The notes under the pieces: model-generated
Told to the model about the DNA's origin: nothing
Database searches by the model: none
The model's input: only the letters and a program-made list of their open reading frames with translations
Shown here: one piece after another, positions 53,988-62,666 of the stretch
How the letters are laid out: each line of letters opens with the position of its first letter
How positions within the stretch are numbered: the first letter of the stretch is position 1
Program-made: the position numbers and the translations under genes
DNA from: Robertmurraya sp. FSL R5-0851
GTDB lineage: Bacteria > Bacillota > Bacilli > Bacillales > Cytobacillaceae
NCBI RefSeq assembly: GCF_038002965.1
Contig: NZ_JBBOOE010000002.1
Span: 310,001-374,000, forward strand
Length of the DNA: 64,000 nucleotides
Direction: 5' to 3'

Positions 53988-54025
53988 GAATAAGACCGGC
54001 AGCTTCAAAGCTGCCGGTCTTATTC
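53988..54025. terminator. Bidirectional terminator
   Basis: A perfect 17-bp stem GAATAAGACCGGCAGCT with a short loop, immediately after the PCYCGC gene and before the converging YtkA-like gene. Confidence 0.82.
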
Positions 54026-54056
54026 ATTATCAACCTTGTATATTCCTTTTCATCTA

Positions 54057-54455
54057 TTATTTAACTTGGAACTCGACTTTTGGCATATTATGCATCCCTC
54101 TTGCCGTAACATGTGCAATTACAAAATAAAGACCAGGTTCGGTAAAAGTCTTCTTGATGTAATATTCACCTTCTTTTTTATCTAACTCTCCTTCTACTTT
54201 TACATGTTCCTGATCAGATTGACCTTCTTTCCAAATTTCAAACTGCATCTCGTCAGCATCTTTTACTATATCTTCTCCTTGTGTAATTTTAGCTTGAATA
54301 ATTACTTCCTCATTGACTTTTAGTTCATCAGGGATAGTTTCAACCGTAACCTCAATTATTTCAGGGACCTCATCATTAATTTGAGTTTCAACGTTGTTAT
54401 TACAACCAACCAGAAAAAATAATATGGCCAATAAATAGGTTCCGAATTTCGCCAT
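54057..54455 (-). CDS. YtkA/FixH-like lipoprotein
   Basis: A lipoprotein of about 132 residues: lipobox FLVGC, then an Ig-like YtkA domain (IIQAKITQGEDIVKDADEMQ, EYYIKKTFTEPGLYFVIAHV, ARGMHNMPKVEF). YtkA-like proteins are associated with copper and cytochrome oxidase assembly; the HMxP-like HNMP at the end is a possible metal site. AGAGGTGAG before ATG 54455 fixes the start. It converges on the PCYCGC gene next to qoxA. Confidence 0.75.
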   Translation of the reverse strand: MAKFGTYLLAILFFLVGCNNNVETQINDEVPEIIEVTVETIPDELKVNEEVIIQAKITQGEDIVKDADEMQFEIWKEGQSDQEHVKVEGELDKKEGEYYIKKTFTEPGLYFVIAHVTARGMHNMPKVEFQVK

Positions 54456-54640
54456 AAAAAAGCTCACCTCTACACTTTTTACTTTAATAAATTTACTTAA
54501 ATTAATTTTATCATATATAGAAGTTGTCATTGTGACAAATATACGTCATTATTTCCAATAGTTAGATCTATATTGGGTATTTTGAGGATCGCTCTTTTTA
54601 CAAATGAATTTGTATAAACTAATAACTGATTAATGAAAAC

Positions 54641-54698
54641 AAAACACAAAAAGGCTGATTGAGATATTCTCAATTCAGCCTTTTTGTGTTTTATTTTT
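54641..54698 (-). terminator. Terminator of the LTA synthase gene
   Basis: A long stem AAAACACAAAAAGGCTGA paired with its complement and followed (minus strand orientation mirrored by plus T run) by A/T runs; it includes the last codons of the gene. Confidence 0.7.
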
Positions 54699-56670
54699 GA
54701 TTATTAACTTCCTGGGTATCCTCTTTATTATAATCATAATTAGATCTATCCACAGGAGTAAAGTTTTCTGGAGTATAGAACCTTAACAAATCTCCGTTTA
54801 CTACTCTATCGGATTCCTCTAATTTAAGTTCTACATTTTTTTTATATTCCTTTGCAAGCACTAACTTATCTTCAAGAAGCAACTCAAGGCCAGTCTTCGA
54901 GTCATAATATTTACCCTCTATGGATGAAACTTCTGGACTTACAAAGTCACCATTTCGAAACGGAATAACTTCATTATGAGTTTCTGATAATAGGTCTGTT
55001 CCAAATTGTATATAATTTTTTGTATCAATTCCAAGTAAATGAAGTAGTGTTGGTAAAATATCTATTTGACCACTATATTCTTGGTTCACTCCACCTTCTA
55101 TCCCAGGTACACGAATAAATAATGGTACTCTTTGTAAACCCGCACTCTCAAAAGGTGTAATTTCTTTACCTAATACTTTCTCCATTGCTTTATTACGATT
55201 GACCGAATTTCCATAATGATCACCATACATGATGATGATAGAGTTGTCGTATAAACCAGACTTCTTTAGATAGTCAAAAAACTGCCTTAATGATTCATCA
55301 GCATAACGTGCTGTTTGAAAATATCCATCAACAGTTTTATCCCCTGTAGTATGAGGTTGAATTAAAGCGTACTCTTCCCCAATTTCATATGGAAAATGGT
55401 GCGTTACTGGTATAAATTTTGCATAAAAGGGTTGAGGCAAAGATTCCAATAAAGGAATGGATTGTTCATAAAATGGCTTATCCATTAACCCGTAATCTGC
55501 AATGTTTTCCGAATCCATCGTGTAGTAATTAGAATCAAAGAATTTGTTATATCCAAAAGATTTATAAATCTCATTTCGATTCCAAAAACTCCCCGTATTT
55601 GAGTGGAAAACCGCTGACGTGTAACCCTGTTGTCCCAATATAGCAGGGGCAGCCTGGTAAGTATTTAAGCCTTTTGTTGTAAATGCTGACCCTTGTGGAA
55701 GTCCATACAAGGAATTCTCTAAAATAAACTCTGCATCTGCTGTTTTCCCTTGTGCTGTCTGATGGAAGAAATTATTAAAATAAAGTGTATTTTCTTCCTT
55801 TGTCATGGAGTTTAGGAACGGTGTTACTTCCTCTCCATTCAATTTGTAATCAATTAAAAAGTTTTGCATGGATTCAAGGTGAAGATAAATAACATTCATT
55901 CCTTTTCCAGCCCCAAAGTATTTTGGGTTAGGTTCCGAATGATTTGATTTTGTATAATTGATTACCTCTGTGATATCGTTACTATCTGCCAAAACTCTTT
56001 GAGTAGAGGCCTTTGTACTTTGAACTGCATCATACAAAGTGTAATTATATAGACCCAAATACTTAACTATATAGTTTCTATCAAATCCCCTAGTTAACAG
56101 CTGTGGACGATCCCCTTCAGCCAAAGCTAGGTTAAAGAAAGAAAAACCTAAAGCCAAAGAAAACATAGCTGCTACATATCGCCGTCCAGGATTTTTATCT
56201 TGAATTTTTTTATTTCTAACAAAATACAATCCTACTAAAATAAGAAAATCTAAGAAAAACAAGATGTCATACGGTTTTAAAAGAGAGGTAACACTGCTAC
56301 TAACATCCCCAAAATTTTGTGTCTGTGTTAAAGTCGGTAAGGTGATGTAATCATTAAAAAACCGATAATACATAGTATTTGCATATACTAGGAACGTTAA
56401 TAAAAAATAAGTAGTTAATAAAATTAAATACTTCTTTCTTCCTTTAAACAAAGTCGCAAAACTTAGTAAGAGTAAAGATGACCCAAGTGGATTTAAAAGT
56501 AATAAAAAATCTTGTAGTGAACTTTCCGTATTTAAGTCAAACTGTGTTAACTGAACTATATATGTTTTTAACCAAAGTAAGATTACCGCTACAGAGAAAA
56601 AAATGATGTAATGGTTGTGCTCAAACGCTAGATTGATTCTTCTTTGAGCCAATTGAAAAAAGTTTTTCAT
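54691..56670 (-). CDS. Lipoteichoic acid synthase family protein
   Basis: A 659-residue LtaS-type enzyme with five N-terminal membrane helices and an extracellular alkaline-phosphatase-fold domain. The catalytic threonine is in FHQTAQGKTADAEFILENSLYG (the GKT-x-DxEF motif), with metal ligands in YLHLES, MYGDHYGNS and THHFPYEIG. It polymerizes or primes glycerol phosphate on the cell surface. B. subtilis has four paralogues (LtaS, YfnI, YqgS, YvgJ); I cannot tell which this matches. Confidence 0.9.
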   Translation of the reverse strand: MKNFFQLAQRRINLAFEHNHYIIFFSVAVILLWLKTYIVQLTQFDLNTESSLQDFLLLLNPLGSSLLLLSFATLFKGRKKYLILLTTYFLLTFLVYANTMYYRFFNDYITLPTLTQTQNFGDVSSSVTSLLKPYDILFFLDFLILVGLYFVRNKKIQDKNPGRRYVAAMFSLALGFSFFNLALAEGDRPQLLTRGFDRNYIVKYLGLYNYTLYDAVQSTKASTQRVLADSNDITEVINYTKSNHSEPNPKYFGAGKGMNVIYLHLESMQNFLIDYKLNGEEVTPFLNSMTKEENTLYFNNFFHQTAQGKTADAEFILENSLYGLPQGSAFTTKGLNTYQAAPAILGQQGYTSAVFHSNTGSFWNRNEIYKSFGYNKFFDSNYYTMDSENIADYGLMDKPFYEQSIPLLESLPQPFYAKFIPVTHHFPYEIGEEYALIQPHTTGDKTVDGYFQTARYADESLRQFFDYLKKSGLYDNSIIIMYGDHYGNSVNRNKAMEKVLGKEITPFESAGLQRVPLFIRVPGIEGGVNQEYSGQIDILPTLLHLLGIDTKNYIQFGTDLLSETHNEVIPFRNGDFVSPEVSSIEGKYYDSKTGLELLLEDKLVLAKEYKKNVELKLEESDRVVNGDLLRFYTPENFTPVDRSNYDYNKEDTQEVNNQK

Positions 56671-56915
56671 TTTAACACCTTCTTTCTAACATAGTATTAA
56701 AACATAAATTATATAAAAAAAAAATAGGAAAATCCATCTAAATAATTATTAACTATCCATTTTTCTATTATAAATATGCGTTTCATAGCTTACTACATTA
56801 ATTTTTTTTGCAAACAATAAAATTTTATTTGTTATTTAGAGGCATATATATTTCCCTATTTATTATTAAAAGAATGCATACAAAGCGCTTTATTCCTTCT
56901 TCTATTTAATAAGTA

Positions 56916-56943
56916 AAACGGTAGCTTTATAAAGCTACCGTTT
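56916..56943. terminator. Perfect palindromic terminator
   Basis: A 28-base perfect palindrome centred on TTTATAAA with arms AAACGGTAGC / GCTACCGTTT, at the end of the feo transcript. Confidence 0.75.
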
Positions 56944-57106
56944 AAAAGAATCTAATAATAAATGTTACTATTAGTATAATAAAGATTAACAAACAAATCT
57001 TACCTGTAAATTCCCACCCGTGGTTTTTGTTTTTTAGCATTAGGTAAGAAACCATTATACAAAATAAGAAAAAAATAATTAGAATGTTCTCGAAAAGGTG
57101 ATTCAC
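56942..57106 (-). CDS. 54-residue two-helix membrane protein downstream of feoB
   Basis: A small ORF from GTG 57106: MNHLFENILIIFFLFCIMVS, a short cytoplasmic loop with KNKNHGWEFTGK, then a second hydrophobic helix to IIRFF. It starts 48 bases after the feoB permease stop and ends in the operon terminator, so it is probably the fourth gene of the feo operon. It does not look like FeoC. Function unknown. Confidence 0.55.
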   Translation of the reverse strand: MNHLFENILIIFFLFCIMVSYLMLKNKNHGWEFTGKICLLIFIILIVTFIIRFF

Positions 57107-57153
57107 ATAAATCCAAACTCCCTAGTTATTCGTTAATTAGCAAAGACTCAAGT

Positions 57154-58554
57154 TTATACCCATCCCATAATACGCACAGTTTGAGCGACTAAGAAAGTAA
57201 TTAAAAAAGCGATTCCTGTGGGTATTATAAAGGACCAAAAAGTCCATTTAATACTTTTTGTTTCCTTATAGATATTTACTAGTGTTGTTCCACATGGATA
57301 ATGTAACAAGGAAAATAGCATCATATTTATTGCGGTTAACCAAGTCCACCCATTGTCTAAAAATATTTGTTTAAGCCCCTCTATTCCATCCACATCAATT
57401 AATGCTCCTGTAGAAAGATATCCCATCAGTAGTATAGGGAGTACAATTTCATTTGCTGGCAAACCTATTATAAATGCCATAAGAATATACCCATCTAACC
57501 CTATTAACTTTCCTAGTGGATCTAGAAAGTTTACAATATGCAATAGGATGCTAACATCACCTATCGAGATATTAGCTAAGATCCACGTTAACACCCCAGC
57601 TGGAGCAGCTACTTTAATTGCACGGTTTAGAACGGATGCAGACTTATTTAGTGAAGAACGGATGACAGTATCAACAAACTTTGGTTTTCTATATGGGGGC
57701 AATTCTAGAGTATAATGGGTCGGTACACCTTTAAGAGCAGTTTTAGATAATACCCATGAGACAAGGAAGGTTATTATTATTCCAAACAATACGATTCCTA
57801 CAATCACAGATGTTGTTACTAATGACTTCATCCCTCCTGTAAAACCGGCTGCCATAAATAGTGATGACAATACAATGAGTGTTCCCCAACGACCATTGCA
57901 AGGGACGAAGTTATTTGTCAGAATTGCCAGCATTCTCTCACGTGGAGATTCGATTATTCTTGAAGACATAACGGCGGCTGCATTACAGCCAAAACCCATA
58001 GCCATGGTTAAGGATTGTTTGCCGTGAGCCCCTACAGTTTTAAATAAACGATCCATATTAAACGCAACTCTTGGTAAATACCCATAGTTTTCTAATAGTG
58101 CAAAGGTAGGAAAAAAAATAGCCATCGGAGGCAGCATCACACTAATTACCCAGCTTGTTCCTCTAAATAAACCTAAAACCAATACACCATGGAGCCATTC
58201 TGGTGCATTAACAGCATTGAAAAATAGACTCAAATATCCCTCGACCCAGCTAAAGAAACTTGCCAACATACTTGATGGGATGTTTGCTCCAGCAATGGTT
58301 AGATAAAAAACGATTCCTAACATAGTAAGCATTATTGGATATCCCCAAATAGGAGATGTAAATATTGCATCTAACTTTTCAGTTCTTTGATCATACCTTG
58401 TTTTAGTGAAACTTACCCCCTCTTTTATTACCTCCTGACTATTGTTATAAATTTGTTCCACAATCCGATCACGAATAGTAAAAGAGGAGAGTCGTTCAGC
58501 CTGTTGAATTAGATCTTTAATCTTCATGTTAATATTTATTTGTTGTGACTCCAT
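57154..58554 (-). CDS. feoB: FeoB permease part (split FeoB)
   Basis: A 466-residue membrane protein equal to the C-terminal membrane part of FeoB: two Gate/nucleoside-recognition domains (GVLVLGLFRGTSWVISVMLP, FALLENYGYLPRVAFNMDRL, GFGCNAAAVMSSRII, NNFVPCNGRWGTL) and the second set KVAAPAGVLTWILANI, GLPANEIVLPILLMGY. The GTPase domain is a separate gene directly upstream, two bases away, whose last codons contain the ribosome binding site (GAGGTGATATAAG). Ferrous iron uptake would need both chains. Confidence 0.88.
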   Translation of the reverse strand: MESQQININMKIKDLIQQAERLSSFTIRDRIVEQIYNNSQEVIKEGVSFTKTRYDQRTEKLDAIFTSPIWGYPIMLTMLGIVFYLTIAGANIPSSMLASFFSWVEGYLSLFFNAVNAPEWLHGVLVLGLFRGTSWVISVMLPPMAIFFPTFALLENYGYLPRVAFNMDRLFKTVGAHGKQSLTMAMGFGCNAAAVMSSRIIESPRERMLAILTNNFVPCNGRWGTLIVLSSLFMAAGFTGGMKSLVTTSVIVGIVLFGIIITFLVSWVLSKTALKGVPTHYTLELPPYRKPKFVDTVIRSSLNKSASVLNRAIKVAAPAGVLTWILANISIGDVSILLHIVNFLDPLGKLIGLDGYILMAFIIGLPANEIVLPILLMGYLSTGALIDVDGIEGLKQIFLDNGWTWLTAINMMLFSLLHYPCGTTLVNIYKETKSIKWTFWSFIIPTGIAFLITFLVAQTVRIMGWV

Positions 58555-58555
58555 C

Positions 58556-59248
58556 TTATATCACCTCAGAATTCGAAAGTTCTTTTTCTATTTTTTCTAA
58601 AAGTGATTTATCTCCATCAAGTAGCCGTAAAGCCAACCATCTTTCTGGAAATTTTCCACCTGATATAATACGAACTTCTGGTAGTAGGAGGTTGATTTTT
58701 TGCTCTGTTTCCTCATCGTATTTCAACTGATATGGTTTACATCGAATTACTCCAGATGCCAAACGATCAATTGTATCCAGTAACATTGGAATACCCGTTT
58801 TGTTTCTAGCTGATATCTTAATCACCGGTACTCCTAATCGTTTCATTAACACTTTTTCATTTATCTTAATCCCTAATTTTTCTGCTTCGTCTATTAGATT
58901 TATACAAACAATTACATTGTCAGTTATCTCCATTACTTGCAAAGCTAGGTTCATGTTTCTCTCAAGTGCAGTCCCATCTAAAACAACCAGTGTAACATGA
59001 GGTTTGTTAAACACAATGTAGTCACGTGCGATCTCTTCATCTTTAGAATTTGAAAACAAAGAATATGTTCCAGGTAAATCAATCATTTCAAACATTTTAT
59101 CTTTAATGTAAAAATTTCCTACTTTTAAGTCCACCGTTTTTCCTGCCCAGTTTCCAGTATGTTGCTTTAATCCTGTAAGAAGATTAAATAATGTACTTTT
59201 CCCCGTATTAGGATTACCGGCAAGGGCGATTTGGAACGATTTACTCAT
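58556..59248 (-). CDS. feoB: FeoB GTPase domain protein (split FeoB)
   Basis: A 230-residue stand-alone G domain with G1 GNPNTGKSTLFN, G3 DLPGTYSLFS and G4 NLID, plus the C-terminal helical part that acts as GDI domain in FeoB. It overlaps feoA by four bases (GTGA/ATGA type). In most bacteria this domain is fused to the permease; here a stop at 58556 and a new ATG at 58554 separate them, with a proper ribosome binding site, so the split looks natural rather than a frameshift. Confidence 0.9.
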   Translation of the reverse strand: MSKSFQIALAGNPNTGKSTLFNLLTGLKQHTGNWAGKTVDLKVGNFYIKDKMFEMIDLPGTYSLFSNSKDEEIARDYIVFNKPHVTLVVLDGTALERNMNLALQVMEITDNVIVCINLIDEAEKLGIKINEKVLMKRLGVPVIKISARNKTGIPMLLDTIDRLASGVIRCKPYQLKYDEETEQKINLLLPEVRIISGGKFPERWLALRLLDGDKSLLEKIEKELSNSEVI

Positions 59249-59493
59249 GTCACAATCAACTCCCCTTCGATTCTATTACTCTCTTCTTTTCTTAAAGCAA
59301 TTATTGTTTGACTAACTCGGTATGCAATTGGATCACCCATAGGACTCTTTCTTAGAACTTCAACGATAGAACCAGGAACGAATCCTAAATCCAGTAATCT
59401 TCTTCTCATAACTCCACTTATCTCCAACTTGGTAATGCGTATAGAATCACCCTTCTTGGCTTCAGATAACTTCACTACTTTTGACTGGCTCAT
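59245..59493 (-). CDS. feoA: FeoA ferrous iron transport protein
   Basis: An 82-residue FeoA with the SH3-like fold: LSEAKKGDSIRITKLEISG, RRRLLDLGFVPGSIVEVLRK, SPMGDPIAYRVSQTIIALRK. It is required for FeoB activity. GGAGGG precedes the ATG. Upstream (about 59540-59560) an AT-rich dyad TATAAT-A-TGATTATA resembles an iron-regulator site but is not conclusive. Confidence 0.92.
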   Translation of the reverse strand: MSQSKVVKLSEAKKGDSIRITKLEISGVMRRRLLDLGFVPGSIVEVLRKSPMGDPIAYRVSQTIIALRKEESNRIEGELIVT

Positions 59494-59659
59494 TTTTATT
59501 TACCCTCCGCTCTTTTTTTGCCTCAATCCAACTTTGTGGTTATAATATGATTATATTTTGAAATTGTCAAACTTATTTTTAAAAAGCCAAAAAAATTAGT
59601 GAAATTATATCCTTTCCTTATAAATCGGATCATAATTACTTTATTTTTACTTTAGGTAT

Positions 59660-61242
59660 CATTAGCGTTGCATAAAGATTTTTGAAACTTGTCAAATTGG
59701 ATTTTTATGGGTGAAACTACAAATAATTGAATATTCAGATATATTGTTTTATCCGGAATTTAAAAAGATTGATAAGGATATAAGAAGTAGTCCTTATCCA
59801 CAATTGGTAAATTATTTCCTTTTAGTATTGGTAAAGTGGGTCAAATGTTAAATCGTCTAGGTGATCCACCTCACCTTCGTCAAATTGGCGTACAATCAAT
59901 GCGAAATCTTTTTCCCAATCATATTTTCTTCGTCCTTTTGAGTGTCGGGATGGTTTCTGGAAAAGAGCACGAATAAATGCATCAAGCCCTTCATAAAGAC
60001 AAGTTTCTAAAGTCCTTTTCAGCCCTAACAGGCTGCCATCGTGGCTGACTCTAAATTGAAGTAATACTTCAAGACAATATGTGATCAAGGCAATCCAGAT
60101 TTGATTATAGACAGCATTTTCACTTTTTCCAAAGAAGGATTTGATCTTCAGATGTTGTTTCATCCATTTAAAAAAAGTTTCTATTTTCCAACGATATCGA
60201 TATAAATCTCCGATTTCTTTGGCAGTAAGGTCAAAACAACTAGTAACGATAATAACAAGATTTCCTTCTTGATCTTTAGTTTTGATTAGGCGTAGGGTGT
60301 GCTGCATCTTCGTACCATTTTGTGCATTTCCAAGATATACCTCAGCATCTTGATAGATCAAATTTTCGGGATCGGGTGATTGTTCGCTTAGTACTTCAAT
60401 TTCGGCGTTTTTCTTAAGTCTAGTAATAAATCGAACGCCTTCCAGGCAGTACTTATCGAATTGCTTGTAATCCACATATCCTCGGTCAAAAAGGTAAAGA
60501 GCATCAGGATCAATCTCGATTAGTTCATTCATTTGGGTCCGGTCAGCATGTTTTGCCGGCAATAGAACGGCTTTATCAGGGATTGTTAAATCTTTGGTCA
60601 CAACGACCCGTAAATGCAGTCTAACGCCGGCCTTTGTTTTGCGAAACTTTGCCCATGGATACTGCGATATGGACATACTCATTGTCGATGAGTCAATCAC
60701 ATGAAGACGTCCAATATCTCGAACAATCGGAGATTGTTTCATTTGGGACTGAATCATAAAAACAAGATGGTGTAAGATCTTCTCAAACAACTTCGGAGAT
60801 AGATCACACTGTTTTCTGGAAAGCTGAGATGTACTAATGCCATCCATATTCAGGTGAACCTGAAGTTCTTTCTTATCTTTCGAATGCTTGGATAGATGGG
60901 TTAAACTGTCTAATTCATTGATTTGTGCCAAGATGAGTAGCTGCAAAAATTTATATGCCGTCAGTTTCTTAACATACTTGTCGATGTCCACTACATTGAT
61001 TAATTTAGTAAAAGTTTGTTCATCTAATACTTTTAGTAGTTCATTAATTGTGGTTTTTGTGTTATCCTTGTCCATGGGATTCTCCTTATATTTAGGGATT
61101 TGGACAGGACTACCAAACCTAATTATAAGGGGTTTTTTTATACCCAAGAAGACTTGTATTTACCATATTTTCAATAAAATTACAGATACCTTTCCGTAAA
61201 AATGTCTTGACAAATTTAATTTAAATAAATGCAAAGCTAATG
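59660..61242 (-). mobile_element. IS4-family element 2, with 9-bp target duplication
   Basis: The ends CATTAGCGTTGCAT and (reverse) CATTAGCTTTGCAT are terminal inverted repeats; TTTAGGTAT is duplicated at 59651-59659 and 61243-61251. The element is 1583 bp with one transposase. The ends are related to those of element 1 but not identical. It lies between feoA and czcO without breaking a gene. Confidence 0.92.
59822..61075 (-). CDS. IS4-family transposase
   Basis: A DDE transposase of about 417 residues: HVIDSSTMSMS and LYLFDRGYVDYKQFD hold the aspartates, and LYRYRWKIETFFKWMKQHL the Y-(2)-R-(3)-E-(6)-K signature. AAGGAGAATCCC before ATG 61075 (MDKDNTKT) fixes the start. It is similar in layout to the first IS4-family transposase but diverged along its length, and it carries a longer basic C-terminus. 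Confidence 0.9.
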   Translation of the reverse strand: MDKDNTKTTINELLKVLDEQTFTKLINVVDIDKYVKKLTAYKFLQLLILAQINELDSLTHLSKHSKDKKELQVHLNMDGISTSQLSRKQCDLSPKLFEKILHHLVFMIQSQMKQSPIVRDIGRLHVIDSSTMSMSISQYPWAKFRKTKAGVRLHLRVVVTKDLTIPDKAVLLPAKHADRTQMNELIEIDPDALYLFDRGYVDYKQFDKYCLEGVRFITRLKKNAEIEVLSEQSPDPENLIYQDAEVYLGNAQNGTKMQHTLRLIKTKDQEGNLVIIVTSCFDLTAKEIGDLYRYRWKIETFFKWMKQHLKIKSFFGKSENAVYNQIWIALITYCLEVLLQFRVSHDGSLLGLKRTLETCLYEGLDAFIRALFQKPSRHSKGRRKYDWEKDFALIVRQFDEGEVDHLDDLTFDPLYQY

Positions 61243-61292
61243 TTTAGGTATAAATATAAACGAGAAAAAACCATAAATTTCTTGAAGTAGAA

Positions 61293-61322
61293 TTGACAAA
61301 AACAAGGATGACACTATATATT
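61293..61322 (+). promoter_or_regulatory. czcO promoter
   Basis: TTGACA (61293-61298), 18-base spacer, TATATT (61317-61322). The -35 begins 42 bases after the IS4 target duplication. Confidence 0.6.
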
Positions 61323-61323
61323 A

Positions 61324-61345
61324 TATATGAGCATATGTTCATATA
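61324..61345 (+). promoter_or_regulatory. CzrA-type operator of czcO
   Basis: A 22-base inverted repeat TATATGAGCAT / ATGTTCATATA directly after the -10 element, a position suited to repression. Its arms match the dyad at 46603-46624 and the CzrA-box style. Confidence 0.65.
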
Positions 61346-61370
61346 TAATATATATGAGGAGTATATATTT

Positions 61371-62426
61371 ATGTTTTATGATGTAATTATAGTTGGCGCT
61401 GGTCAATCTGCTTTATCTATGGGGTATTTTTTAAAAAAGACGAAATTATCTTTTTTAATCCTTGACAAAGGCTCAAGGATTGGTAATACGTGGAGAAATA
61501 GGTACGATTCCTTAGTTTTATTTACACCACGTTCTTACAGTTCTTTACCTGGCCTATCACTGGAAGGTAATCCTAATGGGTTTCCAACAAAAGATGAAGT
61601 AGCAGATTATCTAGAGTATTATGTACAGTTTTTTAAATTACCTTTTAGAATGAACACCAATATTACAAGAATCATTAAAGAGGGATCCCTATTTAGGCTT
61701 TTTTCGGAGCATGAATCATTTACAGCAAGGAATATTATAATTGCGACTGGTTCATATCAATACCCTAATATTCCTTCATTTTCTAAGGAAATCGATAAAG
61801 ACATTATGCAGGTACATTCTTCCCAATATAAAAATCAATCTCAGTTAAACAGTGGATCTGTATTAGTAGTCGGTGGTCGTAATTCCGGTTCTCAAATTGC
61901 ACTTGAATTATCGGATACCCGAGAAACATACCTATCGATTAGTCACGATATTCAATATCTACCTCTCACTATAGCGAGGCGAAGTATTTTTTGGTGGTTA
62001 GACAAGTTGGGGATATTAAAAGCTGACAATAAATCCTTTATTGGTAGAAAACTTCAAAGTAAAGGTGACATTCTCTTTGGAGATGAATTGAAAAAAAATA
62101 TTAAAACAAACAAAGTCAAAATAAAACCGAGAGCTATTGATGTCAGGGAAAAAAATGAGATCCTCTTTCAGGACAAGACGAATTTAAAAATTAATAATAT
62201 CATCTGGGCTACTGGTTTTATACAAGACTTTAATTGGATTGATATCCCAGGCTTACTTAACTCATATGGGACTATAAATCACATTAGAGGTATTACTAAT
62301 ATTAAGGGTCTATATTTTCTCGGACTCCCCTGGCAACATCGGAGAGGATCTTCTCTGTTATTAGGGGTTGGGGATGATGCAGAGTATTTGTATCAAAATA
62401 TTCTAGCAACAAATTTCAAAGCATAA
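61371..62426 (+). CDS. czcO: Flavin monooxygenase-like oxidoreductase (CzcO-like)
   Basis: About 351 residues from ATG 61371, which follows GAGGAG. Rossmann motifs IVGAGQSALSMGYF (FAD) and VVGGRNSGSQIALEL (NADPH) and IIWATGFIQDF are those of the FMO/CzcO family. In Bacillus a homologue (CzcO/TrkA) accompanies CzcD and its expression responds to zinc. The same order is kept here, with czcD 240 bases downstream. Its chemical role is not settled. Confidence 0.83.
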   Translation: MFYDVIIVGAGQSALSMGYFLKKTKLSFLILDKGSRIGNTWRNRYDSLVLFTPRSYSSLPGLSLEGNPNGFPTKDEVADYLEYYVQFFKLPFRMNTNITRIIKEGSLFRLFSEHESFTARNIIIATGSYQYPNIPSFSKEIDKDIMQVHSSQYKNQSQLNSGSVLVVGGRNSGSQIALELSDTRETYLSISHDIQYLPLTIARRSIFWWLDKLGILKADNKSFIGRKLQSKGDILFGDELKKNIKTNKVKIKPRAIDVREKNEILFQDKTNLKINNIIWATGFIQDFNWIDIPGLLNSYGTINHIRGITNIKGLYFLGLPWQHRRGSSLLLGVGDDAEYLYQNILATNFKA

Positions 62427-62545
62427 GCAGTTCAATACGTATCCAACTAAGATCATTATTGTCAGTACTCACTGGACTAATTATAAAGAGTTTTCATATT
62501 TATTTGGCATAATTGCAAAATCCTCTGTATTTTATATTGACCATA

Positions 62546-62571
62546 CCTCCCCTAGTTATAACATGGGGAGG
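62546..62571 (+). other. Hairpin between czcO and czcD
   Basis: CCTCCCC, 12-base loop, GGGGAGG. It has no following T run, so it may be an RNA processing or attenuation structure rather than a terminator. Confidence 0.4.
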
Positions 62572-62666
62572 CAGCAAGAAATTAAGCTGAATTACAATAT
62601 TTAACACCTTAATCAATCCATTAAGTAAATCAACAACGTTAAAAATGAACCAAAGGAGGCATTATT

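Noticed and set aside
58545..58556. FeoB split caused by a frameshift
   Set aside because: The first gene has a clean stop and the second a well-placed ribosome binding site and ATG; split FeoB is known in this group.
11346..61242. Composite transposon bounded by the two IS4 elements
   Set aside because: The two elements differ in sequence and length, and each has its own perfect 9-bp duplication, so they inserted independently.
62427..62666. NiCo (czcD-type) riboswitch before czcD
   Set aside because: I looked for the conserved riboswitch core but see only a simple CCTCCCC/GGGGAGG hairpin; the protein-operator at 61324 explains regulation better.
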